This document shows positions 9,427-17,580 of a stretch of 64,000 bases of DNA, piece by piece. The notes beneath the pieces were generated by a model. That model did not search any database, was not told where the DNA came from, and was given only the letters and a program-made list of their open reading frames with translations. Both the position numbers and the translations under genes were made by a program. Source of the stretch: Gracilibacillus orientalis (GTDB lineage: Bacteria > Bacillota > Bacilli > Bacillales > Amphibacillaceae); contig NZ_FOTR01000004.1 of NCBI RefSeq assembly GCF_900114645.1, positions 186,001 through 250,000 of the forward strand, written 5' to 3'. Numbering within the stretch: position 1 is the stretch's first letter; each line of letters opens with the position of its first letter.

Positions 9427-11142
9427 ATGTTAACCGAATTATCCATTAAAAATTTTGCTATTATTGATGAACTTCATATTCCATTTCAAAAAGGTTTAAC
9501 GGTATTAACTGGTGAAACAGGTGCTGGAAAATCGATCATAATCGATGCAGTAGGTTTATTGATTGGTGGAAGGGGATCGGTTGAATATGTTCGTCATGGT
9601 GAAAAAAAGGCTGAACTAGAAGGTTTGTTTATTATTGATGATACGGAACACCCTGTCTATCAGAAGGCAAGGGAGTTGGGAATTGACATAATGGAAGATC
9701 ATATGCTTGTTCTTCACCGAACTATTTCTCATTCAGGAAAAAGTATCTGCCGTATTAATGGTAAATTGACAACTTTAGCCTTATTAAAGGAAATTGGTCA
9801 ATCTGTCTTAGATATACATAGCCAACACGAAACACAAGCTTTATTGAATCAGGATAAACATATGGAATTATTGGATTATTTTTATCAGTCCAATCATTCT
9901 CGCTTTAAGAAGCACTATCAAAAATTATTTCAGCAGTGGAAAGAACTTAAATATAAATACGAAGCTAATAATAAAAATGAACAGGAATTGGCTCAACGAA
10001 TTGATTTGTTGGAATTTCAGTTAAATGAAATTCAAAATGCTGATTTACAACCAAATGAAGATGAAGACCTAACTGATGAACGAAATGAATTAAATCATTT
10101 CGAATTGATCCATAAAAACTTAAATGATGCATATGCTGCGTTACATGGTGAGCAAAAAGGGTTGGACTGGTTATCGCATGCTGCTAATAACCTTGAAGAA
10201 GCAGGAGAACATAATAAAGACATTCAAAAGTTGAATCAACAATATGTTGATCATTATTACTTAATTGAAGAAATATCTTATCAAATCAGACAACACCTTG
10301 AAAATATGGATTATGAACCAGGCCGTTTAGAATTAATTGAATCAAGGTTACATGAAATTGATCAATTGAAAAGAAAGTACGGCCAAAGTGTTGAAGAAAT
10401 CATGACGTATAGTGCCAAAATTGAGGAAGAATTAGATGAAATAAAAAATCGTGATCAGCATCTTGCAAATTTATCAGAAATGTTGCAAGAAGCATCAAAT
10501 GATTTGTTGTTAGAAGCAAAAGAGTTGCATAACATTAGAAAAAAAGCTGCTAAACAATTGGAAAAAGCAGTTATAACCGAATTAAAAGATCTTTATTTAG
10601 AAAAAACGAATTTCCAAGTAGATGTATTCATTCCTAATAAAGAGAAAGGTGGCATACCTTTTGAAGGGAAAAAAGTAGCTCTGCATCAAGGTGGAATTGA
10701 TCAAGTAAGATTTTTAATTTCAACAAATCCTGGAGAACCTGTAAAAGAACTGGACCGGATTGCTTCAGGTGGGGAAATGTCACGAATTATGTTAGCACTA
10801 AAAAATATTTTTTCAAAGCATCAAGGCATTACAAGTGTCATTTTTGACGAAGTAGATACAGGAGTTAGTGGACGTGTTGCACAATCGATGGCAGATAAAA
10901 TTTATAATATTTCAATTGGATCACAAGTTCTTTGTATAACACATTTGCCACAGGTGGCTTCCATAGCTGATACGCATTTGAAAATCGAAAAGGTGATTAA
11001 GGAAAACCGAACACATACAGCAATCCAAGAATTATCCTTTGAACAAAGGATTGATGAAATTGGAAAAATGATTACAGGTGCTGAATTAACAGAAACTTCC
11101 AGAACACATGCAAAAGAATTAATTGAGATGAATCATAAATAA
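9427..11142 (+). CDS. recN: DNA repair protein RecN
   Basis: An SMC-like ATPase recruited early to double-strand breaks. The 571-residue product has Walker A GETGAGKSIIIDA near residue 31, two long coiled-coil stretches (about 155-210 and 300-370), the ABC signature ASGGEMSRIMLALK and Walker B SVIFDEVDTGVSG. The start follows AAAGGCGGTGAGCAT, 13 bp after argR. Full family length, no defect. Confidence 0.97.
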   Translation: MLTELSIKNFAIIDELHIPFQKGLTVLTGETGAGKSIIIDAVGLLIGGRGSVEYVRHGEKKAELEGLFIIDDTEHPVYQKARELGIDIMEDHMLVLHRTISHSGKSICRINGKLTTLALLKEIGQSVLDIHSQHETQALLNQDKHMELLDYFYQSNHSRFKKHYQKLFQQWKELKYKYEANNKNEQELAQRIDLLEFQLNEIQNADLQPNEDEDLTDERNELNHFELIHKNLNDAYAALHGEQKGLDWLSHAANNLEEAGEHNKDIQKLNQQYVDHYYLIEEISYQIRQHLENMDYEPGRLELIESRLHEIDQLKRKYGQSVEEIMTYSAKIEEELDEIKNRDQHLANLSEMLQEASNDLLLEAKELHNIRKKAAKQLEKAVITELKDLYLEKTNFQVDVFIPNKEKGGIPFEGKKVALHQGGIDQVRFLISTNPGEPVKELDRIASGGEMSRIMLALKNIFSKHQGITSVIFDEVDTGVSGRVAQSMADKIYNISIGSQVLCITHLPQVASIADTHLKIEKVIKENRTHTAIQELSFEQRIDEIGKMITGAELTETSRTHAKELIEMNHK

Positions 11143-11208
11143 TAATAGTATCCCGGCAAATGATTTCTACAAGTGGAAATGTTCACCCGATTTTGTTATG
11201 TTTAACGG

Positions 11209-11238
11209 GTTTAAAAAGCCCTCCTTAAGGTCAAATTA
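11209..11238 (+). promoter_or_regulatory. Candidate sigma-F/sigma-G promoter of spoIVB
   Basis: GTTTA at 11209-11213, a 15-bp gap and GGTCAAATTA at 11229-11238 fit the sigma-F pattern (GYWTA-N15-GGnnAnAnTn). Read with an 18-bp gap to CAAATTA (11232-11238), it is also an imperfect sigma-G match. B. subtilis spoIVB is made in the forespore under these factors. Expected transcript start near 11244-11247. Confidence 0.45.
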
Positions 11239-11277
11239 ATGATACAGATCAAAAACAGTCTGTACTACAAGGAGGGC
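11218..11277 (+). promoter_or_regulatory. Anti-Shine-Dalgarno stem over the spoIVB ribosome-binding site
   Basis: GCCCTCCTT at 11218-11226 is the exact reverse complement of AAGGAGGGC at 11269-11277, the spoIVB Shine-Dalgarno. A smaller stem (ACAGA 11244-11248 with TCTGT 11259-11263) lies inside. A transcript reading through from recN would carry the nine-pair stem and hide the RBS. Confidence 0.55.
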
Positions 11278-11283
11278 GATGTT

Positions 11284-12570
11284 GTGAAGAATGATTATGT
11301 AAGAAAAAGTATAGGATTAATACTCCTTGTCATATTATTTGTACTCCCATGGTATTCACCATTTCAAATATACCTTTCCATCCCAAATCAAATTAAAACC
11401 TTTTCTCAGTCAGAATCGGTTCCATTACCGACATTAGGTGATGATGTTTCGGTATCCGCAATGAATGAAGGTTCCGTTCATTATGCTACAGATTTAATGA
11501 ATTATTCGATTGAGGAAAGTGGTAATGATGAAGTCACCTATACTTTAGGTCAAGTTCCAGTGAAAAAAGTCAATGTCGAAGTGTATGATGATTTCCAAAT
11601 CATCCCTGGTGGTCAATCGATAGGAATTAACCTGCAAACCCAGGGAGTTTTAGTGGTAGGACATCATTTGGTTACAACTGATGATGGAACAACATCTCCA
11701 GGTGAAGAAGCAAATATTCAAGTCGGAGACAGCATTATATCGATTAATGATAAATCCATTTCAAGCATGGAAGAAGTAGCACCGGTAGTAAAGGAAGCCG
11801 GAGAGAACGATAAACCATTAGATGTTGAAATTAAACGGGGACAGGAGACAATTGAAACAGATCTAACTCCTCAATATGATATTAAAGAAGAAGATTATCG
11901 GATTGGCTTATATATTCGTGATTCAGCAGCTGGAATTGGAACCATGACCTTTTATGATCCGAAATCAGAAAAATATGGTGCATTAGGACATATAATTTCG
12001 GACATGGACACAAGAAAACCGGTAGAAATTAATGATGGATCAATTGTCCGTTCCGAAATAACTGATATTAAAAAAGGAGAAAATGGGGTTCCAGGAGAAA
12101 AGAAAGCAGATTTTAAGTTCAACGATGTGCAGTTAGGTGATATAACTAAAAATTCACCTTTTGGTATTTTTGGGACATTAAAAGACCCACCTGACGAAGG
12201 AAAGTGGTCAAAACCAATGCCGATAGCATTACCAAATGAAGTAAAAGAAGGACCAGCTCAAATACTAACCGTAATCGATGGAGAAAAAGTGGAAGCATTT
12301 GATGTAGAGATTGTTAACAGCATTGAGCAATCAGCTCCTGCAACGAAAGGGTTAATATTAGAAATAACTGATAAGCGATTATTAGACGCAACTGGAGGCA
12401 TTGTTCAAGGAATGAGTGGTAGCCCAATAATCCAAAATGATAAGGTTATTGGTGCGGTTACACATGTTTTTGTTAATGATCCAACTAGTGGCTATGGAGT
12501 ACACATCGAATGGATGTTGAATGAAGCAGGAATTAATATATACAAACAAGAAAATAAGAAAGCAAGCTAA
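11284..12570 (+). CDS. spoIVB: SpoIVB serine peptidase (family S55)
   Basis: Forespore-made, secreted protease that triggers pro-sigma-K processing by cleaving SpoIVFA. The 428-residue form begins at a GTG seven bases after GGAGGG; an ATG 45 bases upstream has a poorer RBS. An N-terminal membrane anchor (about residues 8-28) is followed by a PDZ domain ([20 protein letters not shown] region) and the S55 peptidase domain with the catalytic histidine in [10 protein letters not shown] and the serine in GMSGSPII. It lies between recN and spo0A, as in all close relatives. Confidence 0.95.
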   Translation: MKNDYVRKSIGLILLVILFVLPWYSPFQIYLSIPNQIKTFSQSESVPLPTLGDDVSVSAMNEGSVHYATDLMNYSIEESGNDEVTYTLGQVPVKKVNVEVYDDFQIIPGGQSIGINLQTQGVLVVGHHLVTTDDGTTSPGEEANIQVGDSIISINDKSISSMEEVAPVVKEAGENDKPLDVEIKRGQETIETDLTPQYDIKEEDYRIGLYIRDSAAGIGTMTFYDPKSEKYGALGHIISDMDTRKPVEINDGSIVRSEITDIKKGENGVPGEKKADFKFNDVQLGDITKNSPFGIFGTLKDPPDEGKWSKPMPIALPNEVKEGPAQILTVIDGEKVEAFDVEIVNSIEQSAPATKGLILEITDKRLLDATGGIVQGMSGSPIIQNDKVIGAVTHVFVNDPTSGYGVHIEWMLNEAGINIYKQENKKAS

Positions 12571-12642
12571 TTAAAGCAAGGTATGGGTCAGAAATTGATG
12601 CCCTCTCGAAGCCTCTTCGCTTTCTTAAAGATTAATTATTCC

Positions 12643-12676
12643 AAGCCCGTTTCACTTTATATGGAAACGGGTTTTT
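12643..12676 (+). terminator. Terminator after spoIVB
   Basis: Eleven-pair stem (12643-12653 with 12664-12674, one G-U pair) with a 10-nt loop and a U-rich tail (GGGTTTTTACTTTTTT). Confidence 0.85.
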
Positions 12677-12761
12677 ACTTTTTTACGGAAAGTAAATTTG
12701 AGCACGAGTAGAAATAAAAACATTGATGTAAGGGAGTAGTTTTGCTATGCTAAAATAAAGA

Positions 12762-12848
12762 TTTTTCGACATTTCCAATATTTAAAAGAAAAATTAATTT
12801 TTTTGAGAAGATAAGGAGGATTTTTCTTCCTTTTGTCGAAATTATTAC
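12762..12848 (+). promoter_or_regulatory. spo0A control region: two 0A boxes and a sigma-H-type promoter
   Basis: Two matches to the Spo0A box are seen: TTTTTCGACATTT at 12762-12774 (reverse orientation) and TTTTGTCGAAA at 12831-12841 (forward). AGGATTT at 12817-12823, 14 bases, then GAAAT at 12838-12842 resembles a sigma-H promoter, overlapping the second box. B. subtilis spo0A has a comparable sporulation promoter with 0A boxes. The 322-bp gap before spo0A otherwise holds only the spoIVB terminator. Confidence 0.6.
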
Positions 12849-12893
12849 GTGAGATCAAAATTGTTAACATAAGAATTGAAGGAGGAACTTTTT

Positions 12894-13676
12894 GTGGAAA
12901 AGACAAAGGTTATGTTAGTTGATGACAATCATGAGCTTGTAGACCTAATGGATGAATACTTACTAGATCAGAACGATATCGAAGTAGTAGGTAAGGCATA
13001 TAATGGGAAGGAATGTCTGGATAACCTAGAAGAATTCAAGCCAGATGTTGTCGTGTTAGATATTATTATGCCCCATATAGATGGCTTAGCGGTTCTTTCT
13101 AAATTAAAACAAAATGAAAATACAAAGCACATTAATGTTATTATGCTTACTGCATTTGGTCAGGAGGAAGTGACGAAGAAAGCGGTTGGTTTAGGAGCAT
13201 CCTATTTCATCTTAAAACCGTTTGATTTAGAACATTTAGCCGAACAAATAAAACAAGTTCATGGCATTCAATCTGCGGTACATAATGAGCAGAGATATGT
13301 TAACAGCAGTCAAAACAGAAAATTCGATTTAGAAGCAAATATCACACATATTATTCATGAAATAGGAGTCCCGGCGCATATTAAAGGTTATATGTATTTA
13401 CGCGAAGCAATTACGATGGTGTATAATGATATCGAGTTATTAGGATCGATAACGAAAGTTTTATATCCAGACATTGCAACCAAATTCAATACAACTGCAT
13501 CTCGAGTAGAAAGAGCTATTCGTCATGCGATTGAAGTGGCATGGAGCAGAGGTAATATGGACTCAATATCTTCTTTATTTGGCTATACTGTCAGTGTCTC
13601 GAAAGCAAAACCAACTAATTCTGAATTTATTGCAATGGTTGCTGATCGTTTAAGGTTGGAGCATCGGGCAAGCTAA
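12894..13676 (+). CDS. spo0A: Sporulation transcription factor Spo0A
   Basis: Master regulator of sporulation, activated by the phosphorelay. The 260-residue product begins at GTG, eight bases after AAGGAGGA; an upstream in-frame extension of six codons is rejected because it includes the RBS. The receiver has the acidic pair in LVDDNHELV, phospho-acceptor aspartate in [12 protein letters not shown], and LKPFD lysine. The effector domain has [17 protein letters not shown] and [19 protein letters not shown], the DNA-recognition helices. It is followed by three inverted repeats, the last a clear terminator. Confidence 0.98.
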   Translation: MEKTKVMLVDDNHELVDLMDEYLLDQNDIEVVGKAYNGKECLDNLEEFKPDVVVLDIIMPHIDGLAVLSKLKQNENTKHINVIMLTAFGQEEVTKKAVGLGASYFILKPFDLEHLAEQIKQVHGIQSAVHNEQRYVNSSQNRKFDLEANITHIIHEIGVPAHIKGYMYLREAITMVYNDIELLGSITKVLYPDIATKFNTTASRVERAIRHAIEVAWSRGNMDSISSLFGYTVSVSKAKPTNSEFIAMVADRLRLEHRAS

Positions 13677-13768
13677 AATAGCGAAACAAAACCTTGTCAC
13701 AAAATCCTTAGTGACAAATCCTTCATTGTTTAAACTTATGATTCAAACAATTCAATAAATATTAAAAA

Positions 13769-13812
13769 GAAGTATCACCCATTATATTCAACCGGGTGAT
13801 ACTTCTTTTTTT
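13769..13812. terminator. Bidirectional terminator between spo0A and mscS
   Basis: Perfect 12-bp stem (13769-13780 with 13794-13805) followed by TTTTTTT. It lies between convergent genes and serves at least the plus strand, with a shorter U-run on the minus side. Confidence 0.9.
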
Positions 13813-13820
13813 ATCGTATT

Positions 13821-14912
13821 TTATTCATTTGAATAATAATTTTGCTCATGGCTATCTTGCTCTAAATACAGTGAACGAGAAGGGAAAGCGACAGAAACAT
13901 TTGCTTCTTCTAGTATTCCCATAATTTTAAAATTGACATCTTCTCTTATTTTTAAGTATTCATCCCAATTGATCGTTTTTGTAAAGAAATAAAGCATGAT
14001 ATCTAAGCTGCTGTCATTGTAATCGGTAAAACGGACAAAGATCGTATCTGGATGGATATCTTCGTTATGTTCTAAATAGGTTCTCATTTGCTCTATTACT
14101 TTTTCAAGCTGAATTTTTGTTGTGCCGTATTCTACTCCTAAATGAAAGAATATCCGTCTTTTGCCCATTTGACTCCAATTTGTGATCGGTTCATTTGATA
14201 GTGTGGCGTTTGGAATAGTAATAACGGAATCAGCAAATGTACGAATGATGGTGCTACGAAAGTTAATATCTTCAACAACTCCCTCAATACTAGGTGTCTG
14301 AATCCATTCTCCGATAGAAAAAGGCTTTTCTGTAATAATTACCACGCCACCAAATAAGTTCTTGATCACTTCTTGCGCAGCTAGTGCAAAGGCAAGTCCA
14401 CCAAGTCCTAATCCGGCAACAAAACCGCTCACTTTATATCCGAATTCTTCCACGATAACACTAAAACTGATGGCAACGATTATTGCTCGTACTGCTTTAG
14501 ATAAAAAAGGGATTAAAATATGATCTATTTCAAAATTCAGGCTATCACTGATTTTCATAAAAAGTAGTGATGAACTAGATGATAAATTGTACAATCCCCA
14601 CGTAATCACGACAATAAAACTTACCCTAATTATTTGATCAAATAATTGATTTTGTTGGTTTATATATGGAAAATAATCGATAGCAATATACACGCCAATT
14701 ATAATAATTAACACACGTAATGGCTTTTCAAATGCTGTCAAAACATAATCTAAAAAATCAGTTTTACCTTTCCTTGCTAATTTGAGTAATAAATAGAATA
14801 TATATTTAATAAAGAGTTTTCTTAATATAAATGTAACGAGTATAATCCCTATACTTATGGCGATATTTACATAATCATCATATGAAATACTCTCCCAGAA
14901 TCTCCAATTCAA
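13821..14912 (-). CDS. MscS family mechanosensitive ion channel
   Basis: A 363-residue membrane protein. Three to four transmembrane segments occupy the first ~165 residues, then the glycine/alanine-rich pore helix (GLGLGGLAFALAAQEVIKNLFGG) and the beta domain (EWIQTPSIEGVVEDINFRSTIIR) of the MscS family. It should open under hypo-osmotic tension and release solutes. A TTG at 14912 is chosen: GGAGGG lies six bases before it; the TTG at 14918 touches the RBS directly. It is monocistronic, convergent with spo0A. Confidence 0.92.
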   Translation of the reverse strand: MNWRFWESISYDDYVNIAISIGIILVTFILRKLFIKYIFYLLLKLARKGKTDFLDYVLTAFEKPLRVLIIIIGVYIAIDYFPYINQQNQLFDQIIRVSFIVVITWGLYNLSSSSSLLFMKISDSLNFEIDHILIPFLSKAVRAIIVAISFSVIVEEFGYKVSGFVAGLGLGGLAFALAAQEVIKNLFGGVVIITEKPFSIGEWIQTPSIEGVVEDINFRSTIIRTFADSVITIPNATLSNEPITNWSQMGKRRIFFHLGVEYGTTKIQLEKVIEQMRTYLEHNEDIHPDTIFVRFTDYNDSSLDIMLYFFTKTINWDEYLKIREDVNFKIMGILEEANVSVAFPSRSLYLEQDSHEQNYYSNE

Positions 14913-15037
14913 GTCCAACCCTCCAACCTTTAACCTATAGATACTTTATCATGATCGATTTTGTATTTCCAATTATTTGAGTGAATAATGCCACAACCAT
15001 GTGAAAAAATATAACAAATAGTGAAGGAGTTGTTGAT

Positions 15038-15638
15038 ATGAAACAGCTGATGATGATATTGTTTGCTTTATTTTTGCTGCTTGTACCAATCCAATCTATA
15101 TTTGCTGCGACTCACATTGTTCAGCCTGGGGATAGTCTTTGGAAAATCTCATTACAATATAAAGTTGGTTTATCAGAAATTATTGAGGTAAATGAACAAA
15201 TAGAAAATCCGGATCTAATCTATCCCAATCCAAGAGGTAAGAATCCCTACTAAGGATGAAATAAAATCGATAGAGCACCAAGTTATCCAATATACTAATC
15301 AAGAACGAGAGAAGAATGGTTTAGCCACATTAAAACCAGATTGGCAATTGTCGCGTGTCGCTCGATTTAAATCGCAAGATATGAAACAAAATAATTATTT
15401 CAGTCATCAAAGTCCGACGTATGGATCTCCCTTTAATATGATGAGAGATTTTGGAATTAATTATCGTTCTGCAGCAGAAAATATAGCACAAGGACAAGAA
15501 ACATCATATCAAGTTGTACAAGTTTGGATGAATTCCAGTGGCCATAGAGAAAATATTTTAAGCGAAAACTATACGCATATTGGTGTAGGATATGTAAGAT
15601 CAGGTAATTATTGGACGCAAATGTTTATGACAAAATAA
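15038..15638 (+). pseudogene. LysM-CAP secreted protein, frameshifted
   Basis: Two frames together encode one secreted protein of about 200 residues. The first (15038-15253) has a signal peptide of ~24 residues and a LysM domain (HIVQPGDSLWKISLQYKVG to NPDLIYP). The second, entered at 15231, gives QEVRIPTKDEI, then a complete CAP/SCP domain (QEREKNGLATLKPDWQLSRV, YFSHQSP, AAENIAQGQ, WMNSSGHRENIL, THIGVGY). The usual LysM ending is restored by skipping one base at 15230, so a single extra C breaks the gene. LysM binds peptidoglycan; CAP proteins of this type occur in spore coats and walls. This could be a real mutation or a sequencing error, as both halves are otherwise conserved. Confidence 0.85.
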
Positions 15639-15767
15639 AATTTAAGAGGAAAATACCATTCTCTGCCTATATCGTTTGATTTAATCCAAAATTTTAAGAT
15701 GTCATTCATCTCATTCTCATAAGCGGTTAAATTCTCCAATATTTTTGCTTTTAGACACCACTTTTGT

Positions 15768-15795
15768 TTAACAATTCTGACAAAAGTGTGATAAT
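15768..15795 (+). promoter_or_regulatory. Candidate sigma-A promoter of the aspartokinase gene
   Basis: TTAACA (15768-15773), 16-bp spacer and GATAAT (15790-15795), 41 bp before the start codon. The preceding ~150 bp shows no riboswitch-like structure that I recognise. Confidence 0.45.
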
Positions 15796-15836
15796 ATTTT
15801 TATTGGCATAAAAATAATTATTGGAGAGGTTAAAAC

Positions 15837-17183
15837 ATGAAAGTAGCTAAATTTGGAGGAAGTTCGGTAGCTAATGCTGAACAATTGGAGAAAGTAGCAA
15901 GTATTATTCAAGACGATAAAGAACGTAAAGTAATTGTTGTATCCGCACCAGGAAAACGATTTTCTGATGATGTCAAAGTAACTGATCTGCTTATTGAATT
16001 AGGGGAAGCATACTTCAACAAGCAAGATTATGATGGAAAGTTACAAACTGTATTAGATCGTTTTCATGAGATTACGACGGAATTAAAAATATCAGATCAA
16101 ATTATTCAAGAAATAAAAGATGGAGTAAAAGGAATTCTTGCATCTGACGACAGTGACGAATTAAAAATGGACGCTTTAAAAGCAACAGGAGAAGACTCAC
16201 TGGCAAAAGTATTAAGTGCTTATCTTCAATCATTAGGATTAAAGGCAGCTTATTTAAATCCCGAGGAAGCTGGCATATTTGTAAGTGACAATCCTGGTAG
16301 TGCACAAATTTTGGACGAAAGTTATGATCAACTATATAAATTAAGAGAACGTGATGAGATAGTGGTTATCCCTGGTTTCTTTGGTTACACAAAAGATGGT
16401 AAATTAATCACATTCTCACGAGGTGGCTCTGATATAACAGGCTCTATCGTAGCTGCGGGTGTACAAGCAGACCTCTACGAAAACTTTACGGATGTTGATT
16501 CTGTGTATTGTGTAAACCCAACAATTGTTGATAATCCAAAAGAAATTACTTCATTAACGTACAAAGAAATGCGAGAACTATCTTATGCTGGATTCTCTGT
16601 TTTCCATGATGAGGCACTTATTCCAGCCTTTAAAGCTGATATTCCCGTTTGTATTAAAAATACGAACAACCCTCAAGGAATGGGTACGATTATCGTATCG
16701 AAAAAAGAGCCACAGCCGAATCCTGTTGTAGGGATTGCTAGTGATACTGGTTTTATTAGTATTTATGTAAGTAAATATTTAATGAATAGAGAGTTAGGTT
16801 TTGGCCGGAAATTATTAACGATCTTAGAAGATGAAGATATCTCATTTGAACACACTCCTTCAGGAATAGATGATATTTCGGTTATCATTCGTGAATCAAG
16901 CCTTACAAAAGATAAAGAAGAACGTGTGATTACTCGTATTAAAGAAGAGCTTGACCCTGATACTGTAAATGTAGATCGAGATTTAGCTTTAATTATGGTT
17001 GTTGGTGAAGGGATGGATAGTACGGTAGGTTTAGCTGATAAAGCAACACATGCCTTTACAAAAGCAAATGTCAATGTTGAAATGATGAACCAAGGTTCTT
17101 CAGAGGTATCAATGATGTTTGGGATAAAAGCAGATAAAGTTAACGGATCTGTCAAAGCATTATATGACACTTTCTTTGAATAA
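15837..17183 (+). CDS. Aspartate kinase (aspartokinase III-like)
   Basis: Phosphorylates aspartate, the first step toward lysine, threonine, methionine and diaminopimelate. The 448-residue single-chain form starts MKVAKFGGSSVAN, shows the FSRGGSDITGSIVA substrate-binding motif near residue 200 and ends with two ACT domains (about 300-448). Length and N-terminus match the B. subtilis YclM/ThrD class rather than the LysC alpha/beta type, so feedback by threonine and/or lysine is likely but cannot be read from sequence alone. The start follows TTGGAGAGGTTAAAAC. Confidence 0.93.
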   Translation: MKVAKFGGSSVANAEQLEKVASIIQDDKERKVIVVSAPGKRFSDDVKVTDLLIELGEAYFNKQDYDGKLQTVLDRFHEITTELKISDQIIQEIKDGVKGILASDDSDELKMDALKATGEDSLAKVLSAYLQSLGLKAAYLNPEEAGIFVSDNPGSAQILDESYDQLYKLRERDEIVVIPGFFGYTKDGKLITFSRGGSDITGSIVAAGVQADLYENFTDVDSVYCVNPTIVDNPKEITSLTYKEMRELSYAGFSVFHDEALIPAFKADIPVCIKNTNNPQGMGTIIVSKKEPQPNPVVGIASDTGFISIYVSKYLMNRELGFGRKLLTILEDEDISFEHTPSGIDDISVIIRESSLTKDKEERVITRIKEELDPDTVNVDRDLALIMVVGEGMDSTVGLADKATHAFTKANVNVEMMNQGSSEVSMMFGIKADKVNGSVKALYDTFFE

Positions 17184-17191
17184 ACATAACT

Positions 17192-17235
17192 AAAATAACA
17201 GGTATCCTTATTGGGGATACCTGTTATTTTTTCCA
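17192..17235. terminator. Bidirectional terminator between aspartokinase and DUF2627 genes
   Basis: Perfect 16-bp stem (17192-17207 with 17215-17230) with a 7-nt loop and U-runs on both sides. The stop codon of the minus-strand gene lies in the loop, so its last codons form part of the hairpin. Confidence 0.93.
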
Positions 17236-17450
17236 CCTTTTATTAAATGTCTTTTACGATCTCTGTGCAGGATAAATCCACCGATAAAATATAATCCTCC
17301 CACGAAAAGACCTAGTCCTACAATAAATTGGATATAAATGTGCATGAATATATCAGTCAATTCACCAAAAAATGCATCTCTCATTAATTTAATTCCGTAA
17401 GTCGCTAATACGGCAGGCAAGACTAATAAGAATAGCGCAATAATTCTCAA
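17208..17450 (-). CDS. yqzF: DUF2627 family membrane protein (YqzF-like)
   Basis: An 80-residue protein with two hydrophobic segments (about residues 3-22 and 38-61) and a basic tail. It matches the DUF2627 family, found beside bkdR in B. subtilis (yqzF), which is also its position here. No function is known. The start is TTG preceded by AGGAGGAAGTAG. Confidence 0.85.
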   Translation of the reverse strand: MRIIALFLLVLPAVLATYGIKLMRDAFFGELTDIFMHIYIQFIVGLGLFVGGLYFIGGFILHRDRKRHLIKGGKNNRYPQ

Positions 17451-17523
17451 ACTACTTCCTCCTACTACGTTGGAAATACTTAAATTATAGCAAAAAACGA
17501 CAATAAAAGAAAATAGCTATACC

Positions 17524-17552
17524 TTGCAAAAAATTGCAAGAGGTTTTATTAT
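17524..17552 (+). promoter_or_regulatory. Promoter with TTGCAA direct pair before the bkd operon
   Basis: TTGCAA (17524-17529), 17-bp spacer and TATTAT (17547-17552) form a plausible sigma-A promoter. A second palindromic TTGCAA at 17534-17539 begins exactly ten bases (one helical turn) after the first, suggesting a regulator site over the -35 region. Confidence 0.4.
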
Positions 17553-17580
17553 AAAAGTATGAAAAATTATGCAAGGTGTG

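Noticed and set aside
17520-17545. Sigma-54 promoter before the bkd regulator (TTGCAAAAAATTGCAA)
   Set aside because: There is a TTGC element, but the upstream part lacks GG and the spacing between the two GC positions is one base short; the neighbouring regulator also lacks GAFTGA.
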